Made by a program: the position numbers and the translations under genes
Notes under the pieces: generated by a model
What the model saw: the letters and a program-made list of their open reading frames with translations, nothing else
What the model was told of the DNA's origin: nothing
Databases searched by the model: none
Part shown: piece by piece, positions 8,552 through 15,809 of the stretch
Layout: every line of letters starts with the position of its first letter
Position numbering within the stretch: the first letter of the stretch is position 1
NCBI GenBank assembly: GCA_045806665.1
Contig: JBJMIW010000269.1
Coordinates: forward strand, 1-22,646
DNA length: 22,646 bases
Reading direction: 5' to 3'
DNA from: Actinoallomurus sp045806665
Lineage (GTDB): Bacteria > Actinomycetota > Actinomycetes > Streptosporangiales > Streptosporangiaceae

Positions 8552-9276
8552 GCCGTGTTCTCCAGACCGGTGATGGCGGCCACGATGGCCTCCTGCGAGG
8601 TCTTCGCCGTAAGGAAGTCGCCCGCGTTGCGACCGAGGCGCAGCACCACGATGCGGTCGCTCACGGCCCGTACGTCGGCCAGGTTGTGCGAGATGACCAT
8701 GACGGCGAGCCCACGGTCACGCAGGCGTTTGACCAGGTCCAGCACTTGTGCGGTCTGCTCGACGCCCAGAGCCGCCGTCGGCTCGTCCAGGATCACCAGG
8801 CGCGGGTCGCCGAGCAGTGCGCGGGTGATCGCCACGGACTGCCGCTGGCCCCCGGACAGGGCGGCCACCGGCGCGGAGATGTCACGGATCCGGACGTCGA
8901 GGGAGGTCAGCAGGTCACGGGCGCGGCGTTCCATGCGGATGCCGCGCATCAGCGACCACCGGCGCTCCTCGGCGCCGAGGAACAGGTTGCTGACCACGTC
9001 AAGGTTCTCGCACAGCGCCAGGTCCTGGTAGACGGTCGAGATGCCGAGGGCCTGCGCGTCGTGCGGCCGGTGGATCCGCACCGGCCGCCCCTCGAACTCC
9101 AGCGTCCCCGAGTCCGGCGTGATCGCGCCGGAGACGACCTTGACCAGGGTCGACTTGCCGGCGCCGTTGTCGCCGACCAGCGCGACCACCTCGCCAGCGT
9201 CGACGGTCAGGTCGACACCCTCGAGGGCTTGAACCGCGCCGTACCGCTTGGAGACGCCGCTGACCCGTAGCGTCAT
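8539..9276 (-). CDS. CUT2 sugar ABC transporter ATPase, single domain
   Basis: A 245-residue ATP-binding subunit that energises sugar import with the adjacent permease. Walker A is GDNGAGKST (35-43), the Q-loop is VYQDLAL, the signature is LSGGQ (140-144), Walker B is VILDEP (161-166) and the switch His is His197. Only one nucleotide-binding domain is present, whereas the ribose and xylose systems of enterobacteria use a tandem two-domain protein; single-domain versions are common in actinobacterial and fructose-type CUT2 systems. The ATG at 9276 overlaps the binding-protein stop codon (ATGA), so I reject the longer upstream frame, which is antisense to nothing useful and lies inside the binding-protein gene. 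Confidence 0.93.
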   Translation of the reverse strand: MTLRVSGVSKRYGAVQALEGVDLTVDAGEVVALVGDNGAGKSTLVKVVSGAITPDSGTLEFEGRPVRIHRPHDAQALGISTVYQDLALCENLDVVSNLFLGAEERRWSLMRGIRMERRARDLLTSLDVRIRDISAPVAALSGGQRQSVAITRALLGDPRLVILDEPTAALGVEQTAQVLDLVKRLRDRGLAVMVISHNLADVRAVSDRIVVLRLGRNAGDFLTAKTSQEAIVAAITGLENTAWHQ

Positions 9277-10355
9277 TTGATCCCCGCACTTGCGCACGCC
9301 GCGGCGACCTCGCCGGTGCAGATCTGGGAGGGCTTGTAGAAGCCGTCCTTGATGATCGTCGACTCGATCTTGTCCTTGGTGACGGCGGTCGGGTCGAGGA
9401 GGAACGCGGGGATGTCGGCGGTGCCGTTGTTGACCTTGGTCGGCGCGGTCGGCTGCTGGCCCTTGCCCAGTGCGACGGCCAGCTCGGCCGACTTCTCGGC
9501 CTGCGTCCTGATGTTGAGGTAGATCGTCATGTACTGCTCGCCGGTGATGATCCGCTGGACGGCGCCGACCTCGGCGTCCTGGCCGGTGATCGGCGGCAGC
9601 GTCTTGTAGCCGGCCCGCTTCATCGCCGCGATCGCGCCGCCGGCCATGCCGTCGTTGGCCGACAGCACCCCGACAACGTTGTCGCGGCCGAGCGTGGTGA
9701 TGGCCTGCTCGGTCTCCTGCTGGGCCTTGTCGGGGCTCCAGTCGGGCGTGTCGTACTCCCGGCCGATCTGGACCTTGCCGTCCAGGACGCTGTGCGCACC
9801 CTTCTTGTAGTCGCCCGAGCTCGGGTCGGTCGGGGCGCCGTTGAGCATGATGATCTTCCCCTTGGCCGTGGTGCCGCGGGCGTTCATGGCGTCGAGCAGG
9901 GCCTGTCCCTGCATCTGGCCGACCCTTACGTTGTCGAACGAGACGTAGTAGGCGTAGTCGATGCCGGTGATCAGCCGGTCGTAGGCGATGACCGGGATCC
10001 GGCGCTGGCGAGCGTGGTTGACCTGCGGTGCGACGGCCTTGGCGTCGACGGCGTCCAGCACCAGCACGTCGGCGCCCTGCGTGATCGCCGACTCGACCTG
10101 CGATTGCTGCTTGGCGGCGTCCTGGTCGGCGTTGTTGTACAGCGCCTTGCACGCCGGGCACAGCGCCTTGACCTTCGCCTCGAACAGCGGGCGGTCGAAG
10201 GCCTCATAACGGGTCGTCTTCGATTCGGGGAGGAAAAGCGCGATCGTTGGCGACTTGTCGCCGCCCTTCTTCTCTGGGCCGTTCTTTGCGCCGGAACCGC
10301 AGCCGGCGGCGACGAGGGCCGCCGCGAGGGGTATCACGAACCAGCTTCTGCGCAT
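9273..10355 (-). CDS. CUT2 sugar-binding lipoprotein (XylF/RbsB-like)
   Basis: A 360-residue substrate-binding lipoprotein that captures the sugar outside the membrane. The signal peptide ends in the lipobox LVAAGCGS, with lipidated Cys19. The mature part is the type I periplasmic-binding fold (Peripla_BP_4): SPTIALFLPESKTTRYE, AITQGADVLVLDAVD, IPVIAYDRLI, YAYYVSFDNVRVG and GVLSANDGMAGGAIAAMKRAG are characteristic of the xylose/ribose group. Two Cys pairs (ALCPACKA and ICTG...AACAS) may form disulfides. It is first gene of the transporter-kinase operon, preceded by GGAAGG ten bases before ATG. A promoter with an operator-like palindrome in its spacer lies at 10433-10461. The fold is certain; ligand identity is not. 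Confidence 0.92.
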   Translation of the reverse strand: MRRSWFVIPLAAALVAAGCGSGAKNGPEKKGGDKSPTIALFLPESKTTRYEAFDRPLFEAKVKALCPACKALYNNADQDAAKQQSQVESAITQGADVLVLDAVDAKAVAPQVNHARQRRIPVIAYDRLITGIDYAYYVSFDNVRVGQMQGQALLDAMNARGTTAKGKIIMLNGAPTDPSSGDYKKGAHSVLDGKVQIGREYDTPDWSPDKAQQETEQAITTLGRDNVVGVLSANDGMAGGAIAAMKRAGYKTLPPITGQDAEVGAVQRIITGEQYMTIYLNIRTQAEKSAELAVALGKGQQPTAPTKVNNGTADIPAFLLDPTAVTKDKIESTIIKDGFYKPSQICTGEVAAACASAGIK

Positions 10356-10432
10356 GGAACCTGCACCTTCCTGGTGTCCGCCTGCGGGCTCCGCCGGCCC
10401 GCGCTCAGGGTCCCCCGAGCTACCCTGGAAGA

Positions 10433-10461
10433 AATGTAGGGGAGGGTCCCTAACGAATCAA
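10433..10461 (-). promoter_or_regulatory. Predicted sigma-70-type promoter of the transporter operon
   Basis: On the minus strand, TTGATT (complement of 10456-10461) and TACATT (complement of 10433-10438) are separated by exactly 17 bases. The placement is about 80 bases before the binding-protein start. The operator palindrome fills the spacer and overlaps the -10 box, the arrangement expected for repression. Confidence 0.6.
10436..10454. promoter_or_regulatory. Putative ROK-repressor operator, transporter operon
   Basis: GTAGGGGAGGGTCCCTAAC is an imperfect palindrome matching the site before the glycosidase operon (5553-5571) at 14 of 19 positions. It lies inside the predicted promoter and in the gap between the divergent transporter operon and the ROK repressor gene, so it could control both directions. 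Binding is inferred from position and repetition. Confidence 0.7.
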
Positions 10462-10523
10462 TACGCGCAACCTGGACCATTCCGTGATATGCCAACTTGT
10501 GAGATCGGCGTGGGAGGGGACGC

Positions 10524-11747
10524 GTGTCGACCGAACTTGGTGGGACGGGGAACGTGAATCCCACCGCGAACACCACGAGCGTGTTGCGGATCATGAACGA
10601 GCGAGCCGTGTACGAGCAGATCCGTGTGCTCGGCCCGGTGTCGCGACCCCAGCTCGCCGACGCGACCGGGCTGTCGAAGCCGACCATCTCCCTGGCCCTG
10701 GCCGACCTGGAGCGCGCCGGGCTCGTCCTCTCCGTCGGGCATCGCACCGGGAACGCCGGCCGCGCCGCGGTGCTGTATGAGATCCGGCCCGAGGCGGGCT
10801 GGGTGATCGGCCTCGACGTCGGCCGCAAGTGGATCCGCGCGGCGCTCGTCGATCTCAGCGGTGAGATCGCCGTACGCGAGGACGTCCCCGCACGCGCGGG
10901 CGGCGCGACCGCGCTGATCAACCGGCTCGGCAGGATTGTCGACGACCTCGCCGCGGCGGCCGACGGAGAGATCACCAACATCGTCCTCGGCACGCCAGGC
11001 GTGCACGACGTCGAGAACCGCCGCCTCCACCTCGCTCCGAACCTGCCCGGCTGGGACCGCCCCGGCGTCATCGGACGGCTCGCCGAGCGGCTGCCGGTCC
11101 CGTTCGCGATCGAGAACGACATCGCGCTCGCCGCGCTGGGCGAGCAGAGCTACGGCCTCGGCGCCGGGCTGCGACACTTCGTCTACGTCTCGATCGGCAC
11201 CGGCATCGGCATGGGGATCATCGTGGACGGCGAGCTCTACCGCGGCGCACGGGGCGCGGCGGGCGAGATCGCATTCCTGCCGATGGGGGAGGCCGACCCG
11301 CTCGCGCACGCGCCGGGCACCCGGCGGCACGGCATGCTGGAGTCGGTCGCGTCGGCGCCGGGCGTGGTCGCCACCGCGCAGCGGCTCGGCATGGACGGCC
11401 GGATCACCGCCAAGCGGGTCTTCGACGCCGCCCGCGCCGGGGACCCGGTCGCCGAGCGCACGGTCGCGCGCGAGGCCGACCATGTCGCGCACGCCCTGGC
11501 CGGTATCGTCGCCCTGCTCGACCCCGAGCTGGTCGCGCTCGGCGGAGGGATCGGCGGCCACGGAGCGGACGTCCTGCTGGACGAGGTACGCGACCGGCTG
11601 GAGACGATGACGCCCCTCGGCGCGCCGCGCATCGAGATCTCGCCGCTCGGCGACGACGCCGTCGTGCTCGGCGCCCTGGCGACGGGGCTCGCGACGGCCC
11701 GCGCGATGGTCTTCGACCGTGGCGTGGCGGGGGCGCAGCCCGCCTGA
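10524..11747 (+). CDS. ROK-family transcriptional repressor
   Basis: A 407-residue regulator with an N-terminal winged helix (about residues 24-88: NERAVYEQIRVLGPVSRPQL, then GLSKPTISLALADLERAGLV) joined to a ROK sugar-binding domain. In that domain GLDVG (96-100), APNLPGWDRPG, IENDIALAALGE, SIGTGIGMG and GARGAAGEIAFLPMG can be seen. The usual zinc Cys cluster (CxCGxxGC) is absent; the stretch reads GEADPLAHAPGTRRHGMLE, paralleling its absence in the kinase. The kinase-type NDxN is changed to NDIA, typical of regulators without activity. The start is GTG at 10524 with GGAGGGG six bases before it. It is divergent from the transporter operon; two operator-like sites (5553-5571, 10436-10454) suggest that it controls transporter and glycosidases. 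The inducer is presumably the transported sugar or its phosphate. Confidence 0.9.
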   Translation: MSTELGGTGNVNPTANTTSVLRIMNERAVYEQIRVLGPVSRPQLADATGLSKPTISLALADLERAGLVLSVGHRTGNAGRAAVLYEIRPEAGWVIGLDVGRKWIRAALVDLSGEIAVREDVPARAGGATALINRLGRIVDDLAAAADGEITNIVLGTPGVHDVENRRLHLAPNLPGWDRPGVIGRLAERLPVPFAIENDIALAALGEQSYGLGAGLRHFVYVSIGTGIGMGIIVDGELYRGARGAAGEIAFLPMGEADPLAHAPGTRRHGMLESVASAPGVVATAQRLGMDGRITAKRVFDAARAGDPVAERTVAREADHVAHALAGIVALLDPELVALGGGIGGHGADVLLDEVRDRLETMTPLGAPRIEISPLGDDAVVLGALATGLATARAMVFDRGVAGAQPA

Positions 11748-12197
11748 CCGTCCGTTTGCCGGTCGAAAACCCCGTTCATGGAACGGCGAGAGTGTCGTTG
11801 ATCGGGAAGCGGCGGGATATGCGAAAATTGCGAGTTGACCAAGCAGCGCTTCCGAGAACGCTCTTACAAAACCAGGCTCGTCCACGACGGCCTGCCGTTC
11901 GAGTACTTTTGCGAGTCGCTGCCCCCGGAAAGAAGTGCCTCACCGTAGTCCGAGTGGGCACGAGGAGTTGCCAGCCTGACGTCGATAGCCGGACGACTGC
12001 TGAGATCCTGATCAGAACGCGTGCAAGGCCCAGATTGATGGGTGAAGTTCGTGGGCGAGCCCTGTCGCTGTTCGTCGGCTGCTGCGCGCTGTCGCGAACT
12101 GGTGGTGCAGGACTACTAGGCTCACTCCTGCCTGAACCTGCAGGTCAGTGCCCGGATCCGATTTTCGAGCGGTACAGGATTGCGAACGTATCGCGAA
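11748..12197. other. Intergenic stretch without recognisable genes
   Basis: About 450 bases between the convergent ROK regulator and the formaldehyde dehydrogenase terminator. Short frames exist on both strands, but none has a family signature, a good ribosome binding site or codon use that stands out. A plus-strand run near 11835-11935 (RFRERSYKTRLVHDGLPFEY, then FCESLPPERS) reads like degraded protein, but I cannot identify it. It may be debris. Confidence 0.5.
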
Positions 12198-12229
12198 AGG
12201 TTGGGGATGGCCCTCGGCCTCCCCAACCT
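12198..12229 (-). terminator. Hairpin terminator after the formaldehyde dehydrogenase gene
   Basis: AGGTTGGGGA (12198-12207) pairs perfectly with TCCCCAACCT (12220-12229), and GGCC/GGCC inside adds four more pairs around a CTC loop. It starts 11 bases beyond the minus-strand stop at 12241. It could also serve the convergent ROK gene, although that gene ends 450 bases away. Confidence 0.8.
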
Positions 12230-12240
12230 GATCGCGCCGT

Positions 12241-13464
12241 TCATGGTCGGGCCGCGAGAAGGCCGTGCGGATCGAGAACGTATTTTCGGCTCGCGCCCCG
12301 ATCGAACTCGGCGTAGCCCTGGGGTGCGTCGTCGAGCGAGATCACTGTGGCATTGACCGCCTTGGCGATGTTGGCACGATCATGCAAGATCGCCATCATC
12401 AACTGGCGGTTGTAGCTCATCACGGGACACTGGCCCGTGTGGAAATGGTGTGATTTCGCCCAGCCGAGGCCCAGGCGGATTCGCAACGAGCCGATCTTTG
12501 CTTCTTCGTCGATCCCGCCGGGATCGCCGGTCACGTACAGGCCGGGTATCCCGAGCCCGGCGCCCGCGCGGGCGACGGTCATGATGTCGTTCAGCACCGT
12601 CGCCGGTGCCTCGCCAGCATCGGGGCCGTGGCCGCGCGCTTCGAAGCCGACGCAGTCAACCGCGGCGTCGACCTCGGGCTCACCCAGGATTTCCGCGATC
12701 TGGTCGGCAAGTGACGCGTCTTGTCGCAGGTCCACGGTCTCGCAGCCGAAGCTGCGAGCCTGTTCCAGCCGCTCGGGAATCATGTCGCCCACGATCACGA
12801 CGGCTGCACCGAGCAGTTGCGCCGAATGTGCGCAGGCGAGACCGACCGGCCCGGCGCCGGCGACGTAGACCGTGGAACCGGTCGTGACGCCGGCGGTGTA
12901 GGCGCCGTGGTAGCCGGTTGGGAAGATGTCCGACAGCATGGTGAGATCCCGGATCTTCTCCATCGCCCGATCCTTGTCGGGGAACTTCAGCAGGTTGAAG
13001 TCCGCGTAGGGCACCATGACGTATTCGGCCTGGCCACCTACCCAGCCGCCCATGTCAACGTAACCGTAGGCCGAGCCGGGTCGGTCGGGGTTGACGTTGA
13101 GGCAGATGCCGGTCTACCGCTCTTAGCAGTTGCGGCATCGGCCGCAGGCGATGTTGAACGGCACCGACACCAGGTCGCCGACCTGGATGAACTCGACGTC
13201 AGAGCCTGCCTCCACGACCTCGCCGGTGATCTCGTGCCCGAGCGCCAGACCCTGGGGAGCGGTGGTGCGCCCGCGGACCATGTGCTGGTCGCTGCCGCAA
13301 ATGTTGGTGGACACCACCTTCAAGATGACACCGTGAGGGCACTTACGCCCGACATTCGCCCGATTCACCCCTGGGCCGTCCTGCAGCTCAAGCTTGGGAT
13401 AGTCGATGGTCTCCACCGATACCTTGCCGGGGCTCTGATAGACGACTGCCCTGTTGCCTGCCAT
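12241..13464 (-). pseudogene. fdhA: Glutathione-independent formaldehyde dehydrogenase, two in-frame stops
   Basis: A zinc-dependent, NAD-linked medium-chain dehydrogenase of the Pseudomonas FdhA type, oxidising formaldehyde to formate. The full frame would encode 407 residues from ATG 13464 (AAGGAG seven bases upstream): MAGNRAVVYQSPGKVSVET, catalytic zinc Cys56 in NICGSDQH and His77 in GHE, structural zinc Cys107, Cys110, Cys113 (CGRCRNC) and TGICLNVNP, then YGYVDMGGWVGGQAEYVMVP and the Rossmann motif GAGPVG. Between the third and fourth structural Cys, codons 114 (TAA, complement of 13123-13125) and 117 (TAG, complement of 13114-13116) are stops where the family has Lys (CKExKTGIC). There is no frameshift and both flanks are fully conserved. 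The gene is probably recently inactivated. Restart at ATG 13053 would lack the catalytic Cys and cannot replace it. Confidence 0.88.
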
Positions 13465-13544
13465 TGGTGATCTCCTTCCGACCCGCGTTCGCAAACGCGA
13501 CACACTTTCCGGTCGCTTCCGGCCGGCTCGACGAGCTGAATACG

Positions 13545-13579
13545 CTGACCGGTATCGACCCGGTCCGGACTGACCGGTA
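13545..13579. promoter_or_regulatory. Direct repeat CTGACCGGTA, possible activator sites
   Basis: CTGACCGGTA occurs at 13545-13554 and again at 13570-13579, 25 bases apart start to start, 81-115 bases upstream of the fdhA start. Each contains the palindrome ACCGGT. Position and spacing would suit binding sites for a regulator such as the adjacent LuxR-type response regulator; this is a guess. Confidence 0.35.
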
Positions 13580-13742
13580 GGAGGCGATCGCCCCTTACCG
13601 GCGTCCTGTACCACGGAATTTACGGAGCCACCCGTCATCGTGTCGCTATCGCGTCGGTCAATCCCGGCCTGGCCGATCGGACAGGTGTGAGGTGACAGGA
13701 AGATGACGATTCAGCCGTGCGGCGGACCTGCAGGCGGGCTCG

Positions 13743-13758
13743 CCGATCACCTGATCGG
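13743..13758 (-). terminator. Short palindrome after the response regulator, possible terminator
   Basis: CCGATCACCTGATCGG has 7-bp arms around two bases and lies 21 bases beyond the stop of the response-regulator gene. As a hairpin it would have about six pairs and a four-base loop, with no T tract, so it is weak. It could instead be a protein-binding site. Confidence 0.3.
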
Positions 13759-13779
13759 GAGTCCGGCGTACCTATCGGG

Positions 13780-14454
13780 TCACAGCAAGCCACGTTTCAG
13801 CGCGGCGTAGAGCAGCTCCGTACGATTGCGAACCTCGAGCTTGCGCATGATGTTGCGGAGGTGGAACTTGACCGCGCCTTCGCTGATGTAACAGGTCCGG
13901 CCGATCTCGGCGTTGGTCAGTCCTCGCGAGAGGCGTTGCAGGATCTCCTGTTGCCGGGGGGTCAGGAGAGTGGTGGCCTCCGCCGCGTCGCTGGACACGG
14001 ACTCCACGAGGGCGGCGGTGGGACCCGATCCGAAGCCGGGCTCTCCGCGGTAGGTCCGTCGGATGATGCGCACGAGTTCCAGCGCGTCGGTGTCCTTCAG
14101 CACGTATCCGCGGGCGCCGCTGCGGATGGCGCGCAATACCAGGCTCTGTTCGAGAAAGGTGGTGAGCACGACCACGTAGACGTCGGGGTGGTCGCGGGTG
14201 ATCTCGGCACAGAGATCGATACCGCCGTCGAGACCTTCCTCTGCCAGCTTGAGGTCGAGCAGGACGAGATCGGGGTGAGTGGTCTGGATCAGGTGCAGTG
14301 CCCCGGCCGCGTCGGGCGCGTCGCCGACGACGGTGATGTCGGACTCCATTTCGAGGACCAACTGCAGCCCCTGCCGGACGATCGCGTGGTCGTCGACGAT
14401 GGCGACCCGGATCGGCGCGGTGGCTCGGGCCGTAGGGTCCGAGGGTGCCGTCAT
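13780..14454 (-). CDS. NarL/LuxR-family response regulator
   Basis: A 224-residue two-component response regulator. The receiver domain (about 15-130) has the acidic pair Asp21-Asp22 (VDDH), phosphoacceptor Asp67 (LVLLDLKL), a Thr at 98-99 and Lys120 (VLKD). The C-terminal LuxR helix-turn-helix (about 163-222) reads LTPRQQEILQRLSRGLTNAE, then ISEGAVKFHLRNIMRKLEV. I chose ATG at 14454 because it forms ATGA with the stop of the kinase gene and the longer frame above it lies wholly inside the kinase. It is the last gene of the operon with the alcohol dehydrogenase and sensor. Its targets are probably these dehydrogenase genes; this comes from context only. Confidence 0.93.
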   Translation of the reverse strand: MTAPSDPTARATAPIRVAIVDDHAIVRQGLQLVLEMESDITVVGDAPDAAGALHLIQTTHPDLVLLDLKLAEEGLDGGIDLCAEITRDHPDVYVVVLTTFLEQSLVLRAIRSGARGYVLKDTDALELVRIIRRTYRGEPGFGSGPTAALVESVSSDAAEATTLLTPRQQEILQRLSRGLTNAEIGRTCYISEGAVKFHLRNIMRKLEVRNRTELLYAALKRGLL

Positions 14455-15809
14455 CGTGTTTCTTTCGGGTGCGGTGCCTGCAGGCGGATGAGCAGGCCAC
14501 CACCCTCGCGCGGATAAGCCCGGATGGTGCCACCGAGTTCGGCCGCTCGGGTCACCATACTGGTCAAGCCCAGGCTGGCCCCGATCCGATGCCCATGTTC
14601 GGCATCGGTCAGCCGACGGTCGAGCAGGACAGGGTCTCCGATTCCGTCGTCGGCCACCTCCAGGCATACGTCACTTTCCGTACAACTCGCCGCAACCCAT
14701 GCTCGCTGCGCGCTCGCGTGCTTGGCGACGTTGAAGAGTGCCTCCTGCGCGACGTGGAAGAGGGTCCACTGAGCGTTGGGGGAGAGCGTCGCGAGCCCTC
14801 CGCGATCTTCGAAGGTCACCGTCAGGCTGGTGGTATGGCTGAACTCCTGAGAGAGCTCTCCGAGGGCCGGACCGAGCCCGCCCGTCGCGCGTGGATCCGG
14901 GTTCGGTGACAGCTCCTCGATCGTGGCCCGGATCTGGCCGAGCGCCGACCGCGCGAGATCCTGCGTGATCACGAGTCGATCGACAAGCGGCGAGGATTCG
15001 GGGGCGTGCACTCGGCACCACTTCAGGTTCATGCCGATGCTGAGCACGTACTGAGCCACTCGATCGTGCAGTTCGCGGGCGATACGCTCGCGTTCTTTGG
15101 CCAGCAGCTCCTGGCGGCGCGACTCCGAAAGCCGGACGCGTGCCTTGCGCAACTGCCGGTTGCGAGCCTCCAGTTCGAGCCCGTGGCGCTCCCGCTCCTC
15201 GAAAAGAAACGCGTTCTCCAAGGCGATCCCGGCATGGTTCGCAAGCGTCTCCACGATCGATAGGTCGCTGCGGCTGAGCGGGACATCATCGGCCGGCAAC
15301 ACCACCAGCGCCCCGGCGATCACGTCCCGCTGACGCAGCGGCACTCCGACGCCGGTGCGGGTCCTCGTCGGTGAGGACGTCGGCGGGTGTACCACGTCGC
15401 CTCCGGCCAGTACGGCTTCCGCCACGGCTTTCAGCTGTGGCGGAAGCTCGGACCATCGTGTCGGCCCAGTACCCGCGGGGGACCGGGCGATGAGTCGCGG
15501 CAGATCCTCGCTGATGCGGCCCGGGACGAACGAGATGGCCGCCCAGCGCGCTTGGAAGTGCTGGGCGGCGGCGTCGATGACCTCGGCGCACAGAGCCTCA
15601 GGCCCGTGGGTGGTAGCGCACAGCGCGGCCGAGATCGACCGTACGGATTGGAGCGCCCGCTCCAGGCCACGTGACTGGTTGCGCCATTCGGCATAGAAGG
15701 TGGGCTTGGAAGACCGTGCCCCAGCAAGTCGCTCCAGCCACTCCTCGCTCAGCTCCTCTTCGGCGGACTCCTCGGGGTCAGAGAACGGCAAGGCAGATTC
15801 TCTTGACAT
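14451..15809 (-). CDS. Cytosolic GAF sensor histidine kinase (HisKA_3)
   Basis: A 452-residue NarL-type sensor kinase partnering the adjacent response regulator. No membrane segment is present, so sensing is cytosolic. A GAF-like domain lies at about 55-200 (ending in LSIVETLANHAGIALENAFL), followed by a coiled-coil linker rich in Glu/Arg. The HisKA_3 dimerisation box ERERIARELHDRVAQYV carries the phosphorylated His248, and the ATPase domain shows VAQEALFNVAKHA (N box), ADDGIGDP (Asp387) and GLTSMVTRAAELGG. ATG 15809 is preferred over TTG 15815; the ribosome binding site is weak (GGTGACGG), and the gene overlaps the end of the alcohol dehydrogenase by 32 bases, suggesting coupling. The ligand is unknown; an alcohol, aldehyde or redox signal would fit its neighbours. 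Confidence 0.92.
   Translation of the reverse strand: MSRESALPFSDPEESAEEELSEEWLERLAGARSSKPTFYAEWRNQSRGLERALQSVRSISAALCATTHGPEALCAEVIDAAAQHFQARWAAISFVPGRISEDLPRLIARSPAGTGPTRWSELPPQLKAVAEAVLAGGDVVHPPTSSPTRTRTGVGVPLRQRDVIAGALVVLPADDVPLSRSDLSIVETLANHAGIALENAFLFEERERHGLELEARNRQLRKARVRLSESRRQELLAKERERIARELHDRVAQYVLSIGMNLKWCRVHAPESSPLVDRLVITQDLARSALGQIRATIEELSPNPDPRATGGLGPALGELSQEFSHTTSLTVTFEDRGGLATLSPNAQWTLFHVAQEALFNVAKHASAQRAWVAASCTESDVCLEVADDGIGDPVLLDRRLTDAEHGHRIGASLGLTSMVTRAAELGGTIRAYPREGGGLLIRLQAPHPKETR

Larger units (their letters stand above)
13465..13779. other. Intergenic regulatory gap between response regulator and fdhA
   Basis: About 315 bases without a gene. It should contain the fdhA promoter, since the response-regulator operon ends at 13780. 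It holds the direct repeat pair at 13545-13579 and a short palindrome at 13743-13758. I see no other gene or RNA. Confidence 0.55.

Noticed and set aside
11756..12316. Plus-strand frame of 186 codons after the ROK gene
   Set aside because: No recognisable domain, no ribosome binding site, and it runs into the fdhA terminator and antisense through the fdhA end.
12721..13470. Plus-strand frame of 249 codons across the fdhA region
   Set aside because: Antisense shadow of fdhA; the minus strand shows clear dehydrogenase motifs despite two stops.
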